Positions 9,541 through 17,935 of a stretch of DNA of 64,000 bases are shown here, piece by piece. Numbering within the stretch: position 1 is the first letter of the stretch; every line of letters begins with the position of its first letter. Below the pieces are notes generated by a model that saw only the letters and a program-made list of their open reading frames with translations, searched no databases and was not told the DNA's origin. The translations under genes were made by a program, and so were the position numbers. The stretch is from Halomonas sp. I5-271120. GTDB taxonomy: Bacteria > Pseudomonadota > Gammaproteobacteria > Pseudomonadales > Halomonadaceae. The DNA lies in contig NZ_CP130701.1 in NCBI RefSeq assembly GCF_030553075.1, positions 3,748,368-3,812,367 on the forward strand, in the 5' to 3' direction.

Positions 9541-10536
9541 ACCTCCAGCTTCTACCTGGTGACACTCAACTCGCAGGGCAAGCGTGAAGGAAAGACCAAA
9601 CTCACTCGTCCCAAGCTACTGAATTTCATGGTTCAACAACCCGCGTGCACGGTAGCCATGGAAGCCTGTGCTTCCTCTCACCACTGGGCTCGCGAGATTC
9701 AAAAGCTCGGCCATCGTGTCCAGCTCCTACCGGCTCAACATGTCAAGGGGTACCTTCGCGGCCAGAAAAACGATTACAACGATGCTCAAGCGATAGCCGA
9801 AGCCTGCCAGCACGGCGCCATCCGGCCCGTGGCTATCAAGTCTATCGAGCATCAAGATGAGCAGACCTTTTTGCAGATGCGCAGGCACCTGTCGGCAGAG
9901 CGCACGCGATTGATCAATCACGTGCGCGGGCTACTCGCAGAATATGGCTTGGTGCTGAAACAAGGACATAGCGTCTTGAGAAAGGCACTACCCGATATCC
10001 TGGAAGATACGCGCAATGATTTGACCGATAGAATGCGCACCTTGCTGCATCGCCAGCATTCACGGCTGATCGCTGTGGACGAGGAGTTAGCTTGGTATGA
10101 TGATCAACTGAAGCATGACACCCGACAGGACGCCGTCTGCCAGCGATTACTAAAAATTCCCGGATTTGGCCCCATTGTAAGCAAAGCGGTCAAAAGCTGG
10201 ATGGGCGATGGCAAACAGTTTGCTCGCGGACGTGATGCATCGGCCGCCTTGGGGTTGGTGCCCAAGCAATTCAGTACGGGCGGCCGGAATGTACTACTAG
10301 GCATCACGAAACGGGGCGACTCTTACGTTCGAGGCCTAGTTATTCATGGCGCCAGGGCTGCTGTCAGGTGTGCTGCAGGAAAAGACGACGCTCTTCATCA
10401 GTGGATCAATCGTCTCGTGGCTACCCGCGGCGTTAACAAGGCCACTGTCGCCTTGGCCAACAAGTTAATTCGGATCGCTTGGGTGATCATCACTCGTGGT
10501 GAGAATTACTGTGTGAGACCATCCAGCGCAGCATAA
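9541..10536 (+). pseudogene. IS110/IS1111-family transposase, 5' truncated
   Basis: About 330 residues match the IS1111 branch of DEDD transposases. Visible parts are VAMEACASSHHWARE (catalytic Glu), GQKNDYNDAQAIAEA (the Asp pair), a central helical region, and the Tnp_20 part LLKIPGFGP with GLVPKQFSTGG (the conserved Ser region). Homology begins only at FYLVTL. The usual first stretch, GIDLAK with the first catalytic Asp, is missing because the gene joins ISAs1 sequence at about 9540. The first RuvC-like Asp is essential in this family, so the protein is probably inactive even though an open frame with an ATG remains. Confidence 0.8.
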
Positions 10537-10880
10537 AACCAAACTAGATCGGAGCATTAGCTGGTCATGGTGAGGTAAGACTCACCAATCTCAAGGTTGC
10601 GAAGTCACCAGGCACGATGAAAAACAGGTCAGACCGGCATACTGAAAACCTGGCAAGTGCAGTGGCAGCCAATGCCGAAGTGTTGATAAGGACGGTATGC
10701 GCGAATGTCTCATCAAGGCCAGAAGCCTCGGGCTTCAACAACAGGCCGGATATATGAAAGCCAACCTGTCCCTTTCTTCAGCCTGAGGCCTTGCAAGCCG
10801 GGAGGAGACCATATATGCACTTGGTAGACCGCCCACCCTGAGTTATTTACCAAGTGGGTGGTCAATCACACGGGACACGA
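10537..10880 (+). ncRNA. IS1111-type 3' noncoding region, candidate bridge/seek RNA
   Basis: About 340 bp between the transposase stop and the ISAs1 terminal sequence have no credible ORF. In IS1111-group elements the long noncoding segment downstream of the transposase encodes the guide RNA (bridge RNA or seekRNA) that selects target and donor DNA. The stretch includes short complementary segments such as CCACCC and GGGTGG near 10833-10862. The position matches the family, but RNA ends and loops cannot be fixed by eye, and the partner transposase here is damaged. Confidence 0.4.
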
Positions 10881-11028
10881 CACCTACTGCTAATTCGCTA
10901 CGAAGTCCGTCGTAGAGCGGTTTTTCATGCGTTTTCCTACCCCCTCAATAGCTTTGCACTTGGAACTTGAGACCATCCTTTCAGTATATGCAATTCTTTC
11001 TGTTTACGATATTAAATACATCAACAGG

Positions 11029-11124
11029 AAAAAATCATAAACCCCTCCCCCTACACCGAGAGAATGCCTTCCAGATATATTTCATCCAGAGCCGTTTTTC
11101 TGCTCCTGCCAAATTCAGCCTTTA
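11029..11124 (-). pseudogene. Second ISAs1-family fragment (right end and last codons)
   Basis: The minus strand encodes LKAEFGRSRKTALDEIYLEG before a TAG at 11051-11053. This is homologous to the end of the first ISAs1 remnant (KQKKAALDETYLADVL). Below the stop lies an AT-rich repeat resembling the other ISAs1 ends. The rest of the gene is absent; the fragment joins an IS30 fragment at about 11125. Confidence 0.65.
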
Positions 11125-11125
11125 A

Positions 11126-11259
11126 GAGCTGGATACCATCGCCTTGGAGCTGATCATGCGCCCACGCAAACGCTTTGATTTCAAATATCCAATAGAGGTG
11201 ATGGATGAACTATATCAAGAAGGTCCATCATCTATACAATGACACTGCTGCACTCAGAA
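11126..11259 (+). pseudogene. Third IS30-family remnant (last 38 codons and right end)
   Basis: The plus strand encodes LDTIALELIMRPRKRFDFKY and continues to a TGA at 11240-11242, matching the C-terminus of the intact IS30 transposase but clearly diverged. It is followed by TGCACTCAGAA, the IS30 right terminal repeat core. It is fused head to head with an ISAs1 fragment and lies 17 bp from the wzx stop codon. Confidence 0.75.
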
Positions 11260-11275
11260 TCTGCAACAGCCGGTA

Positions 11276-12553
11276 TTATTCGTATATATCTCTATTTTTA
11301 TAAAATGAATACTTATTGCTTAAAAAGAAAATATACACCATTGAAATGAGATAAATCAGACCAGAAAACGCATATGACATTGCCGCACCAACAAGACCAT
11401 AGCTATCAACAAAGACAATCGTCAAAACAAAATAAAGCGCATTGAATATCACTTCCGTTTTTATAAAGATCATTAACATTGATTTGCTTATCATCACAAA
11501 AGCCAAGATCCATGCTGTAAGTCTAAGCACCTCGCCTGCAAAATGCCAAATAAACAAATCCCCCATCTTCATAAAATCATCACTGAAAAGAAGAAGAATC
11601 AAATTGTCGCGTATTAAGTATACAAAAACTGCAGCACCAACCGAGACAGGGACCAGCAGATACCAGGCATTCACCACCTCATTAACAATCAACTTAACAT
11701 TCTTTGTCTCGGAAAGCTTTGGCAAAAGATAAACTGAAAGTACAGAGGTGAAAAACATTATATATGCACCACCAAGCCTCTGCATGGCCTCCCACAAACC
11801 TGCGCTATCAACGCCAACATTTTCAAAAATATAAGTGCGGATTAAAAAGTTCACAGCTGGCCCTACAGCCACACTAACCAATGACATCAAGGAGTATCGA
11901 AAGAGATTTTTTAATACAAAACTGTCAATAGTACCAATGAAATTTCTTAAGCTAAACCAGCTTGATTTATATGTTATCGCCAGAGTGGCGAAGAACGTCA
12001 GTGACTGGTAGATCGCCAAGGCAACCAGCGCTCCATAAAGACCTAATTTGACAGTCATAACGGTGGTGACCGCCAGCGCAAATAGGCTACCGGATATGTT
12101 GGCCATCACATAGCGGTGAATTTCTTTTTTTCCGTTAAGAATAGCAAGTAACAAGGTGTTGAATACAAATAGGACAAGTGTTGTGGCAAACCAGATAAAT
12201 ATACTGCCGAGACTTTCATCTTTGAGGAACCAGCCCGCCAAGAATTTGTTAAACGTGATTAAGCCAATAGCAACTATAACTGACCCGATTATCGAAATCG
12301 TTCCTGCTGTGCGCCAGACTGCATATTGCTTAACTTCGTCTCCGTGATATTCGGCCGTATATTTAGTTACACCTTTGCCGATTGCACCACTGGCCAGAGC
12401 TGTGCAAATTTGTACGGCATTTTGAAAATTACCAATAGCTGCATAACCTGATGGACCAACATAAATAGCGAGTATTTTATTAATACTCAACATTGTTAGC
12501 ATTTTGATTATGACTGCAATCCCATTCAGAAAGCTGGTTTTTAGCAGCGTCAC
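11276..12553 (-). CDS. wzx: Polysaccharide flippase (Wzx)
   Basis: This 425-residue integral membrane protein has about 12 predicted helices. It resembles the MOP/PST superfamily of O-antigen translocases, particularly the WzxE-like branch. The N-terminus has the characteristic pattern LAIYVGPSGYAAIGNFQN, then SGAIGKGVTKYTAEY. It would flip undecaprenyl-diphosphate-linked repeat units across the inner membrane for Wzy polymerisation. It follows fdtB by about 150 bp and precedes the IS nest. Its composition is AT-rich, like the polymerase and transferase genes and unlike the fdt/rml genes just upstream. Confidence 0.85.
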   Translation of the reverse strand: MTLLKTSFLNGIAVIIKMLTMLSINKILAIYVGPSGYAAIGNFQNAVQICTALASGAIGKGVTKYTAEYHGDEVKQYAVWRTAGTISIIGSVIVAIGLITFNKFLAGWFLKDESLGSIFIWFATTLVLFVFNTLLLAILNGKKEIHRYVMANISGSLFALAVTTVMTVKLGLYGALVALAIYQSLTFFATLAITYKSSWFSLRNFIGTIDSFVLKNLFRYSLMSLVSVAVGPAVNFLIRTYIFENVGVDSAGLWEAMQRLGGAYIMFFTSVLSVYLLPKLSETKNVKLIVNEVVNAWYLLVPVSVGAAVFVYLIRDNLILLLFSDDFMKMGDLFIWHFAGEVLRLTAWILAFVMISKSMLMIFIKTEVIFNALYFVLTIVFVDSYGLVGAAMSYAFSGLIYLISMVYIFFLSNKYSFYKNRDIYE

Positions 12554-12707
12554 AGATTAACCCTTTCGTGCATGTAAGTGCTTATTCTTAAGTTTTGCGT
12601 ATTATCTGTATAAAACCTAGTGGATCGGATAATAACATTGCATAGCGTCGCTTCTTTTCAGAGGAAACGCATAAAGCTTTCACACACGGGACCCGACACA
12701 TAGGAAA

Positions 12708-13802
12708 TTAAGCTGAGCGCTTGACCGCCTCGACCACTTGCTTGGCCTGTTCCGGGTACAAATGAGGGCCCATCGGCAGGCTAAGGACCTCGCCGGCAAG
12801 TTGGTCGGCCAGAGGCAGCACCTCCTGAGCGACGCTATGGCCGGCATAGGCCCGCTGGCGGTGTGGCGGAATCGGATAGTGAATCAGCGTCGCGACCCCC
12901 GACTCCTTGAGGTCGGCCTGAAGCGCATCGCGCCGCTGACTGCGCACCACATAGAGATGCCATGCCGGGTCTGCCCATTTGGGTACATAGGGGAGTACCA
13001 AACCGGTGCCGGAAAGCGCATCAGAATACACAGCGGCGATAGCACGGCGGCGTTCGGTCCATTCATCCAGCACCTGCAGCTTAACGCGCAACACAGCAGC
13101 CTGAAGCGGATCGAGGCGAGAATTGAGTCCCTGCACTTCGTGGACATATTTCTCCCGCGAGCCGTAGTTGCGCAACATTGCCACGCGGTCGGCTAGCTCG
13201 GCAACATGGGTAGTGATGGCGCCGGCATCGCCCATGCCACCCAGGTTCTTGCCGGGGTAGAAGCTCCAGCAAACGATATCGCCATGGCCCCCGATGCGTT
13301 GCCCTTTGTAGCGAGCACCGTGAGCCTGGGCGGCGTCCTCCACCACCCTTACGTCATGGCGTTTTGCTAGAGCAAGGATGGGATCCAGGTCAGCCGGCTG
13401 ACCGTAAAGATGCACCGGCAATAGCACCTTCGTGCGAGAGGTGATCGCCGCTTCAATGCGGGCAGGGTCGATATTATGAGTGGCGGGGTCTGGTTCTACA
13501 GGCACCGGGGTGGCACCCACGGTGGATACCGCCAGCCAAGTAGCGATGTAGGTGTTCGAGGGGACGATCACTTCGTCATCCGGGCCCACCTCTAGGGAGC
13601 GCAACGCCAGTATCAGCGCATCCAAGCCGTTGGCCACGCCCACACAGTGATCGACGCCGCAGTAGTCGGCAAACTCGGCCTCAAAGGCTTCGACCTCAGG
13701 GCCGAGCACATACCACCCGCTAGTGAGCACTCGAGAAACAGCATCGTTGATAGGTTGTTTCAAGTCCAGGTAAGGGGCCTGGAGATCAAGAAAAGGAATC
13801 AT
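12708..13802 (-). CDS. fdtB: dTDP-3-keto-6-deoxyhexose 3-aminotransferase (FdtB/QdtB type)
   Basis: This PLP-dependent DegT/DnrJ/EryC1/StrS-family aminotransferase (364 residues) would make dTDP-3-amino-3,6-dideoxyhexose from the FdtA product. It opens with MIPFLDLQAPYLDLK, typical of the family. Other landmarks are VGVANGLDALILALR, VEDAAQAHGARY with the PLP-contacting Asp, and SFYPGKNLGGMGDAGAI, where Lys forms the Schiff base. Its start overlaps the acetyltransferase stop by 4 bp, indicating translational coupling. FdtB and QdtB cannot be separated by eye, so the galacto or gluco product stays open. Confidence 0.85.
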   Translation of the reverse strand: MIPFLDLQAPYLDLKQPINDAVSRVLTSGWYVLGPEVEAFEAEFADYCGVDHCVGVANGLDALILALRSLEVGPDDEVIVPSNTYIATWLAVSTVGATPVPVEPDPATHNIDPARIEAAITSRTKVLLPVHLYGQPADLDPILALAKRHDVRVVEDAAQAHGARYKGQRIGGHGDIVCWSFYPGKNLGGMGDAGAITTHVAELADRVAMLRNYGSREKYVHEVQGLNSRLDPLQAAVLRVKLQVLDEWTERRRAIAAVYSDALSGTGLVLPYVPKWADPAWHLYVVRSQRRDALQADLKESGVATLIHYPIPPHRQRAYAGHSVAQEVLPLADQLAGEVLSLPMGPHLYPEQAKQVVEAVKRSA

Positions 13803-14263
13803 ATTTCAATATACCGAATCACTTTGGCGGGATTGCCCACGACAAGCGCGCGCTCGGGAACATCTTTAATCACAACAGCACCAGCCCCAACCATGGCATT
13901 AGCGCCGATGGTGATACCAGGGAGCAGCGTCACATTGGCACCAATGCTAGCCCCCTGTTTTATTGTTATGCCGCTGAATGAGTCAGGGTACTCTTTTGAC
14001 CGAGGAAACGGATCGTTGGTAAACGTAGCATTGGGCCCAACAAACACATGATTCTCGAGTCGGGTCCCGTCCCAGAGAAATACGCCAGACTTGACCGTCA
14101 CATAGTCACCAATAATGACGTCGGCTTCAATAAGTGTGTGCGCACAAATGTTGCAATTCTTGCCAATTCGCGCACCTGACAACACGATGCTGTATTGCCA
14201 AATACGTGTATGACTGCCAATTTCTGTAGTATGTACGTCAGCGAGAGGGTGTATGGTGGACAT
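13799..14263 (-). CDS. fdtC: dTDP-3-amino-3,6-dideoxyhexose N-acetyltransferase (hexapeptide, FdtC/QdtC-like)
   Basis: This 154-residue protein is built from hexapeptide repeats of a left-handed beta-helix. Examples are ARIGKNCNICAHTLIEADVI, GASIGANVTLLPGITIGANA and MVGAGAVV. The C-terminal VPERALVVGNPAKVI is standard for sugar-nucleotide acetyltransferases of the WlbB/QdtC type. It would acetylate the 3-amino group using acetyl-CoA, giving dTDP-Fuc3NAc or dTDP-Qui3NAc. Its 5' end overlaps the 3' end of fdtA by 26 bp and its stop overlaps fdtB. The gene order ketoisomerase, acetyltransferase, aminotransferase supports the pathway call. Confidence 0.8.
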   Translation of the reverse strand: MSTIHPLADVHTTEIGSHTRIWQYSIVLSGARIGKNCNICAHTLIEADVIIGDYVTVKSGVFLWDGTRLENHVFVGPNATFTNDPFPRSKEYPDSFSGITIKQGASIGANVTLLPGITIGANAMVGAGAVVIKDVPERALVVGNPAKVIRYIEI

Positions 14264-14660
14264 TGCGGCTCAGCTTAAGGAAGTCTTCATAATTACGGAT
14301 ATAGTCGCGTTCATCATAATGCTCGCTTGCCAGCACCAGCAGCACGCAGTCCCCGCTGAAGTCATGCATTTCTCGCCAGATCATGCTTTCTATCTGCAAG
14401 CCTTTGGTTGGGCGGTCGAGCCAAGTCTCTTCACGGGTATCGCCATCGTCGAGCACCATGCGGCAACGCCCTGCCAAACAAATGGCCACCTGCTTAAGAT
14501 CCTTATGGGCATGATAGCCACGACTCACATTCTGCCCAGTGTGATAAATGTAGTACACCCTCTTGATCTCGAACGGGACCGTCTTATTGGCTTCCAACGC
14601 AATCAGGGAGCCACGTTCGTCACCTAAATGAGGAAAATCAACCCACTGAACTAGACTCAT
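14238..14660 (-). CDS. fdtA: dTDP-6-deoxyhexose 3,4-ketoisomerase (FdtA/QdtA family)
   Basis: This 140-residue cupin isomerises dTDP-4-keto-6-deoxyglucose to the 3-keto sugar. It begins with [20 protein letters not shown] and RVYYIY, followed by [11 protein letters not shown], whose two His residues line the active site. The end [20 protein letters not shown] is also family-typical. It overlaps rmlA by 4 bp (ATGA), so it is translationally coupled. FdtA gives the galacto 3-keto product and QdtA the gluco product; the two differ at few active-site residues, so the gene symbol is the better-fitting guess rather than a proven one. Confidence 0.85.
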   Translation of the reverse strand: MSLVQWVDFPHLGDERGSLIALEANKTVPFEIKRVYYIYHTGQNVSRGYHAHKDLKQVAICLAGRCRMVLDDGDTREETWLDRPTKGLQIESMIWREMHDFSGDCVLLVLASEHYDERDYIRNYEDFLKLSRNVHHTPSR

Positions 14661-15535
14661 AACTTTTCCTCAGCAATCGCCAGTAAATACTGCCCATATC
14701 CATTCTTCTTTAACTTCCCCCCCAAGCGCTGTAGAACTTCAGTGTTTAGCCACCCCTTGCTAAAGGCAATTTCTTCCAAACAGGCGATTTTATATCCCTG
14801 CCGCTTTTCAATGGTTTCGACAAACTGAGCAGCTTCTAGCAGGCTCTCATGGGTCCCAGTATCCAGCCAGGCAAACCCGCGCCCCAGCAGCTCCACATTG
14901 AGATCACCGCGCTCCAGGTACGCTTGGTTGACGCTGGTAATCTCCAGTTCTCCACGATGGGATGGTTCGACCTGCTTGGCGATCTCCACCACGTCATTGT
15001 CGTAGAAGTAGAGCCCCGTCACCGCGAAGTGCGACTTAGGTTTGGATGGTTTTTCATCGATAGAAATGGCCCGGTGGTTGGCGTCGAACTCCACCACACC
15101 GAAACGTTCTGGATCCTTGACCTGATAGCCGAATACTGTAGCACCGCTGTGCTGTGCCGCCGCCTGCAGCAGTTTCGGGGTAAAACCTTGACCATAGAAG
15201 ATGTTATCACCCAGCACCAAGCAGACACTGTCGGTACCGATAAAGTCCTGACCAATGATAAAGGCCTGGGCCAGGCCATCAGGGCTGGGTTGCTCGGCAT
15301 AACTCAGCTCGATCCCAAACTGACTGCCGTCACCCAGCAAACGCTCGAAGCTGGGCCTGTCTTCCGGGGTCGTGATGATCAGCACCTCACGAATCCCGGC
15401 CAGCATCAGTACCGACAGCGGGTAATAGATCATCGGCTTGTCGTAGATGGGCAGGAGTTGCTTGGAGACGCCCATGGTGATGGGGTACAGGCGCGTGCCA
15501 GAGCCGCCAGCGAGGATGATGCCTTTGCGTGTCAT
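14657..15535 (-). CDS. rmlA: Glucose-1-phosphate thymidylyltransferase
   Basis: RmlA makes dTDP-glucose from glucose-1-phosphate and dTTP, the entry to all dTDP-deoxysugars here. The protein starts [18 protein letters not shown], containing the nucleotidyltransferase signature GGSGTRL, then [28 protein letters not shown] has the metal-binding Asp. I chose the ATG at 15535, which gives 292 residues as expected and has an AAGGAT ribosome-binding site; the open frame extends 23 codons further upstream without family similarity. It lies 74 bp downstream of rmlB and overlaps fdtA. Confidence 0.95.
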   Translation of the reverse strand: MTRKGIILAGGSGTRLYPITMGVSKQLLPIYDKPMIYYPLSVLMLAGIREVLIITTPEDRPSFERLLGDGSQFGIELSYAEQPSPDGLAQAFIIGQDFIGTDSVCLVLGDNIFYGQGFTPKLLQAAAQHSGATVFGYQVKDPERFGVVEFDANHRAISIDEKPSKPKSHFAVTGLYFYDNDVVEIAKQVEPSHRGELEITSVNQAYLERGDLNVELLGRGFAWLDTGTHESLLEAAQFVETIEKRQGYKIACLEEIAFSKGWLNTEVLQRLGGKLKKNGYGQYLLAIAEEKL

Positions 15536-15609
15536 GTGGAATCCTTGTCTGAATCTGCGATGGCTGCGTGGAGCTTCTCGCAGTGAAGAAGGCTGCGCTC
15601 CCATATTTT

Positions 15610-16668
15610 TTAAGCTGTGGTGACACCCAGGCGTTCACGCTGGTAGCTGCCATCCTGCACTCGGCGACACCATTCGAAGTTGTCGAGGTACCACTTCACG
15701 GTCTTGCGGATGCCGGATTCGAAGGTTTCTTGCGGGTGCCAGCCGAGTTCGCGTTCGATCTTGCCCGCGTCGATGGCGTACCGGAGGTCGTGGCCCGGGC
15801 GGTCGGGGACGTAGGTTATGAGTGAGGCATGAGAAGTGAAGTGTGAAGGGGCCAGTTCGTCCAGCAGCGAACAGATGGCCTCTACGACTTCGATGTTCTG
15901 CTTCTCGTTACGACCGCCGATGTTGTAGGTCTCCCCCACCCTACCCTCGGTCGCCACCTTGTAGAGCGCGCGAGCATGATCCTCAACATGAAGCCAATCG
16001 CGAATCTGCTCGCCCTTGCCGTAGACCGGCAGCGCCTTGCCTTCCAACGCATTAAGGATCACCAGCGGGATCAGCTTCTCGGGGAAGTGATAGGGCCCGT
16101 AGTTGTTGGAGCAATTAGAGATCAGGGTGGGCAGGCCATAGGTCCGGTGCCAAGCGCGTACAAGATGATCTGAGCTAGCCTTGCTGGCGGAGTATGGGGA
16201 GCTTGGTGCGTAGGAGGTCTCTTCCGTAAATAATCCCTCTGGCCCCTCCAGATCACCATAGACCTCGTCGGTGGAAATATGGTGCAAGCGAAAGGCTTGC
16301 TGACCTTCGCTATCCAAGTCGTTCCAGTAGGAGCGCGTCACTTCCAGCAACGTGTAGGTGCCGATGATATTGGTTTCGATAAACGCTGCCGGGCCATCGA
16401 TGGAACGGTCAACATGGCTCTCTGCTGCCAGGTGCATCACCGCATCTGGCTGATGCACACTGAAAACCCGCTCGAGCTCATTTCGGTCACAGATATCCAC
16501 CCGCTCAAAGGCATAGCGATCACTGTCGCTCACCTCGGCCAACGACTCCAAATTTCCGGCGTAGGTCAGCTTATCAACGTTAACCACGCTGTCGGCAGTG
16601 TTAGCGATGATATGGCGAATCACTGCTGAGCCGATGAAGCCCGCGCCACCGGTAACCAATAACTTCAT
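15610..16668 (-). CDS. rmlB: dTDP-glucose 4,6-dehydratase
   Basis: RmlB converts dTDP-glucose to dTDP-4-keto-6-deoxyglucose with bound NAD. The protein begins [20 protein letters not shown] (Rossmann motif). It has [15 protein letters not shown] and the catalytic HISTDEVYG, with [14 protein letters not shown] carrying the Tyr-Lys pair. [15 protein letters not shown] is highly diagnostic. The start is the ATG at 16668, preceded by AGGAAAC; upstream in-frame codons lack similarity. rmlC and rmlD are absent from this window, so the intermediate goes to the fdt branch rather than to dTDP-rhamnose as far as can be seen here. Confidence 0.95.
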   Translation of the reverse strand: MKLLVTGGAGFIGSAVIRHIIANTADSVVNVDKLTYAGNLESLAEVSDSDRYAFERVDICDRNELERVFSVHQPDAVMHLAAESHVDRSIDGPAAFIETNIIGTYTLLEVTRSYWNDLDSEGQQAFRLHHISTDEVYGDLEGPEGLFTEETSYAPSSPYSASKASSDHLVRAWHRTYGLPTLISNCSNNYGPYHFPEKLIPLVILNALEGKALPVYGKGEQIRDWLHVEDHARALYKVATEGRVGETYNIGGRNEKQNIEVVEAICSLLDELAPSHFTSHASLITYVPDRPGHDLRYAIDAGKIERELGWHPQETFESGIRKTVKWYLDNFEWCRRVQDGSYQRERLGVTTA

Positions 16669-16712
16669 AGGTTTCCTATTCATTAAAGATGCTGTTTGGC
16701 TAATCAAAAAAA

Positions 16713-16758
16713 TCACAAAAATGTGAGCAGACACCTGCGGCACTTCACATTTTTGTGA
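16713..16758. promoter_or_regulatory. Paired TCACA-N4-TGTGA palindromes upstream of rmlB
   Basis: TCACAAAAATGTGA (16713-16726) and TCACATTTTTGTGA (16745-16758) are two copies of one near-palindromic box in opposite orientation, 32 bp apart, or about three helical turns. They sit 45-90 bp before the rmlB start. This geometry suits a regulator binding as a pair on one DNA face. The same bases could form a 14-bp hairpin, but no T-run follows on the minus strand as in a standard terminator. Confidence 0.5.
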
Positions 16759-16880
16759 GCTTTAGCATTTCGCTGAATCAGCCACATTTCTATAAAAAAG
16801 CCCAACATCTCTGTGAGGCATCATCCATAACCTACTGATTTCATTGGCCACGACTGATAAGGGAGCGGTTATCAGTGACA

Positions 16881-17660
16881 TTAGGATTCCTGTTCTTTGA
16901 GGCTGCTGCAGACAAGACCCGCAAACTGCAGAAGAAACACGCCCATCACAGAAAGCATGCCCCCCAACACCACGGCCAGCGCCATGATCAGCGTACGGCT
17001 CGTACCCGCTTTTTCCAAGCTCTGGACAGCCGTCTGAGCGATTCGACCATCCTGGAGTAGGCCAAGCCGGTCTTTGGTCATCGCAATCTGCTCGGTATAG
17101 CTGGCCAGAAGATCTGCTGCACCAGACGATGTGGATTGCTCGGCGGCAGCGAGTGAGGCTTGTAGGCTTTCCAGGCGACTCTCGAGGCTCGCCCGCTGCC
17201 GATCGACCAAGGCTTGTTGGTTGCTGGCAATGCTCGTCAACAGAGCACTGTGCATTTTCTCCACCAAAGACGCCCTGTCTTCCGAGGCCTCAGAGGTAAT
17301 TTTCACCAGCTGGGTATCTTCAGGCGTAGATAGATTCACAGAAAATGGTAAGGACTCAAGCCCTCCCTGTTTGAGAAGCTCACGCGTGGTGGGAGCAATA
17401 TAAAGGCTCTGCGCCTTGGCGATGACGGTATTTGCCGACTCTAGAGCTCGGTCGGCATTGCCCTCCCCTCCCGGCGCTTGTTCAGCGACTTCATACACTG
17501 ACACATAGCTATAGGTCGGCGTCATCGTAAGCACATAGGCTAGTGCAGCCAGTACCACCACGGCGAATATAATGGCCAGGGCCTTCCAGCGGCGCACCAG
17601 AATGGCCGCGAGGTCGACCAGGGAAATTTCGTCATCGTAGGAGGAGCGCTGCTCGGTCAT
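16881..17660 (-). CDS. wzz: Chain-length determinant protein (Wzz family)
   Basis: This 259-residue polysaccharide co-polymerase has the standard Wzz topology. A short cytoplasmic N-terminus includes EISLVDLAAILVRRWK, the Wzz domain opening. A first membrane helix lies near residues 27-45, then a long periplasmic region rich in Ala, Ser and Leu heptads. A second helix lies near residues 226-248. There is no C-terminal tyrosine kinase domain. It is the first gene of the polysaccharide operon after the ops element and would set glycan chain length together with the Wzy-like polymerase. Confidence 0.9.
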   Translation of the reverse strand: MTEQRSSYDDEISLVDLAAILVRRWKALAIIFAVVVLAALAYVLTMTPTYSYVSVYEVAEQAPGGEGNADRALESANTVIAKAQSLYIAPTTRELLKQGGLESLPFSVNLSTPEDTQLVKITSEASEDRASLVEKMHSALLTSIASNQQALVDRQRASLESRLESLQASLAAAEQSTSSGAADLLASYTEQIAMTKDRLGLLQDGRIAQTAVQSLEKAGTSRTLIMALAVVLGGMLSVMGVFLLQFAGLVCSSLKEQES

Positions 17661-17708
17661 TGAATCTGTTATCCGTTGATTAGCTTTTTATTCACGCGGC
17701 GAGCAGGC

Positions 17709-17719
17709 ACGCTACCGCC
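17709..17719 (-). promoter_or_regulatory. RfaH ops element (JUMPstart core)
   Basis: The minus strand reads GGCGGTAGCGT, an exact match to the ops element that pauses RNA polymerase and recruits RfaH. The surrounding GGGCGGTAGCGTGCC matches the 3' part of enterobacterial JUMPstart sequences. It lies 49 bp upstream of the wzz start in the untranslated leader, before a run of same-strand polysaccharide genes about 17 kb long. RfaH-dependent antitermination is therefore the expected control. rfaH itself is not in the window. Confidence 0.85.
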
Positions 17720-17935
17720 CGGGGATTACCTGGGCGTGTTCCCTAACCCTATGTTTCGCATTGGCTTACGCAAAACTGCCGCAGCCCTCGCATTGTATGC
17801 CCATTGTCCACGAAGCTCTAGCCGTCAATGGTGAGAAAAGGTAGCGGATGGGGTTGCTAATCGGCGACATATGGTTGAAACATCAATCAGTTATGATTGT
17901 TATGTTACCTCTTGCCCTTCTACCACGATTCCTGG

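Larger units (their letters stand above)
9047..10940 (-). mobile_element. ISAs1-family element remains with an IS110-type element inside
   Basis: Two inward-facing copies of GGAAAACGCATGAAAAA lie at about 9050-9066 and, complemented, at 10921-10937. This fits the terminal repeats of an ISAs1-family element. Only the C-terminal third of the ISAs1 transposase remains, next to the left copy. The centre is occupied by a truncated IS110/IS1111 transposase gene and its 3' noncoding region. The front of the ISAs1 transposase is absent, so the structure reflects insertion plus deletion. Boundaries are approximate. Confidence 0.6.
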
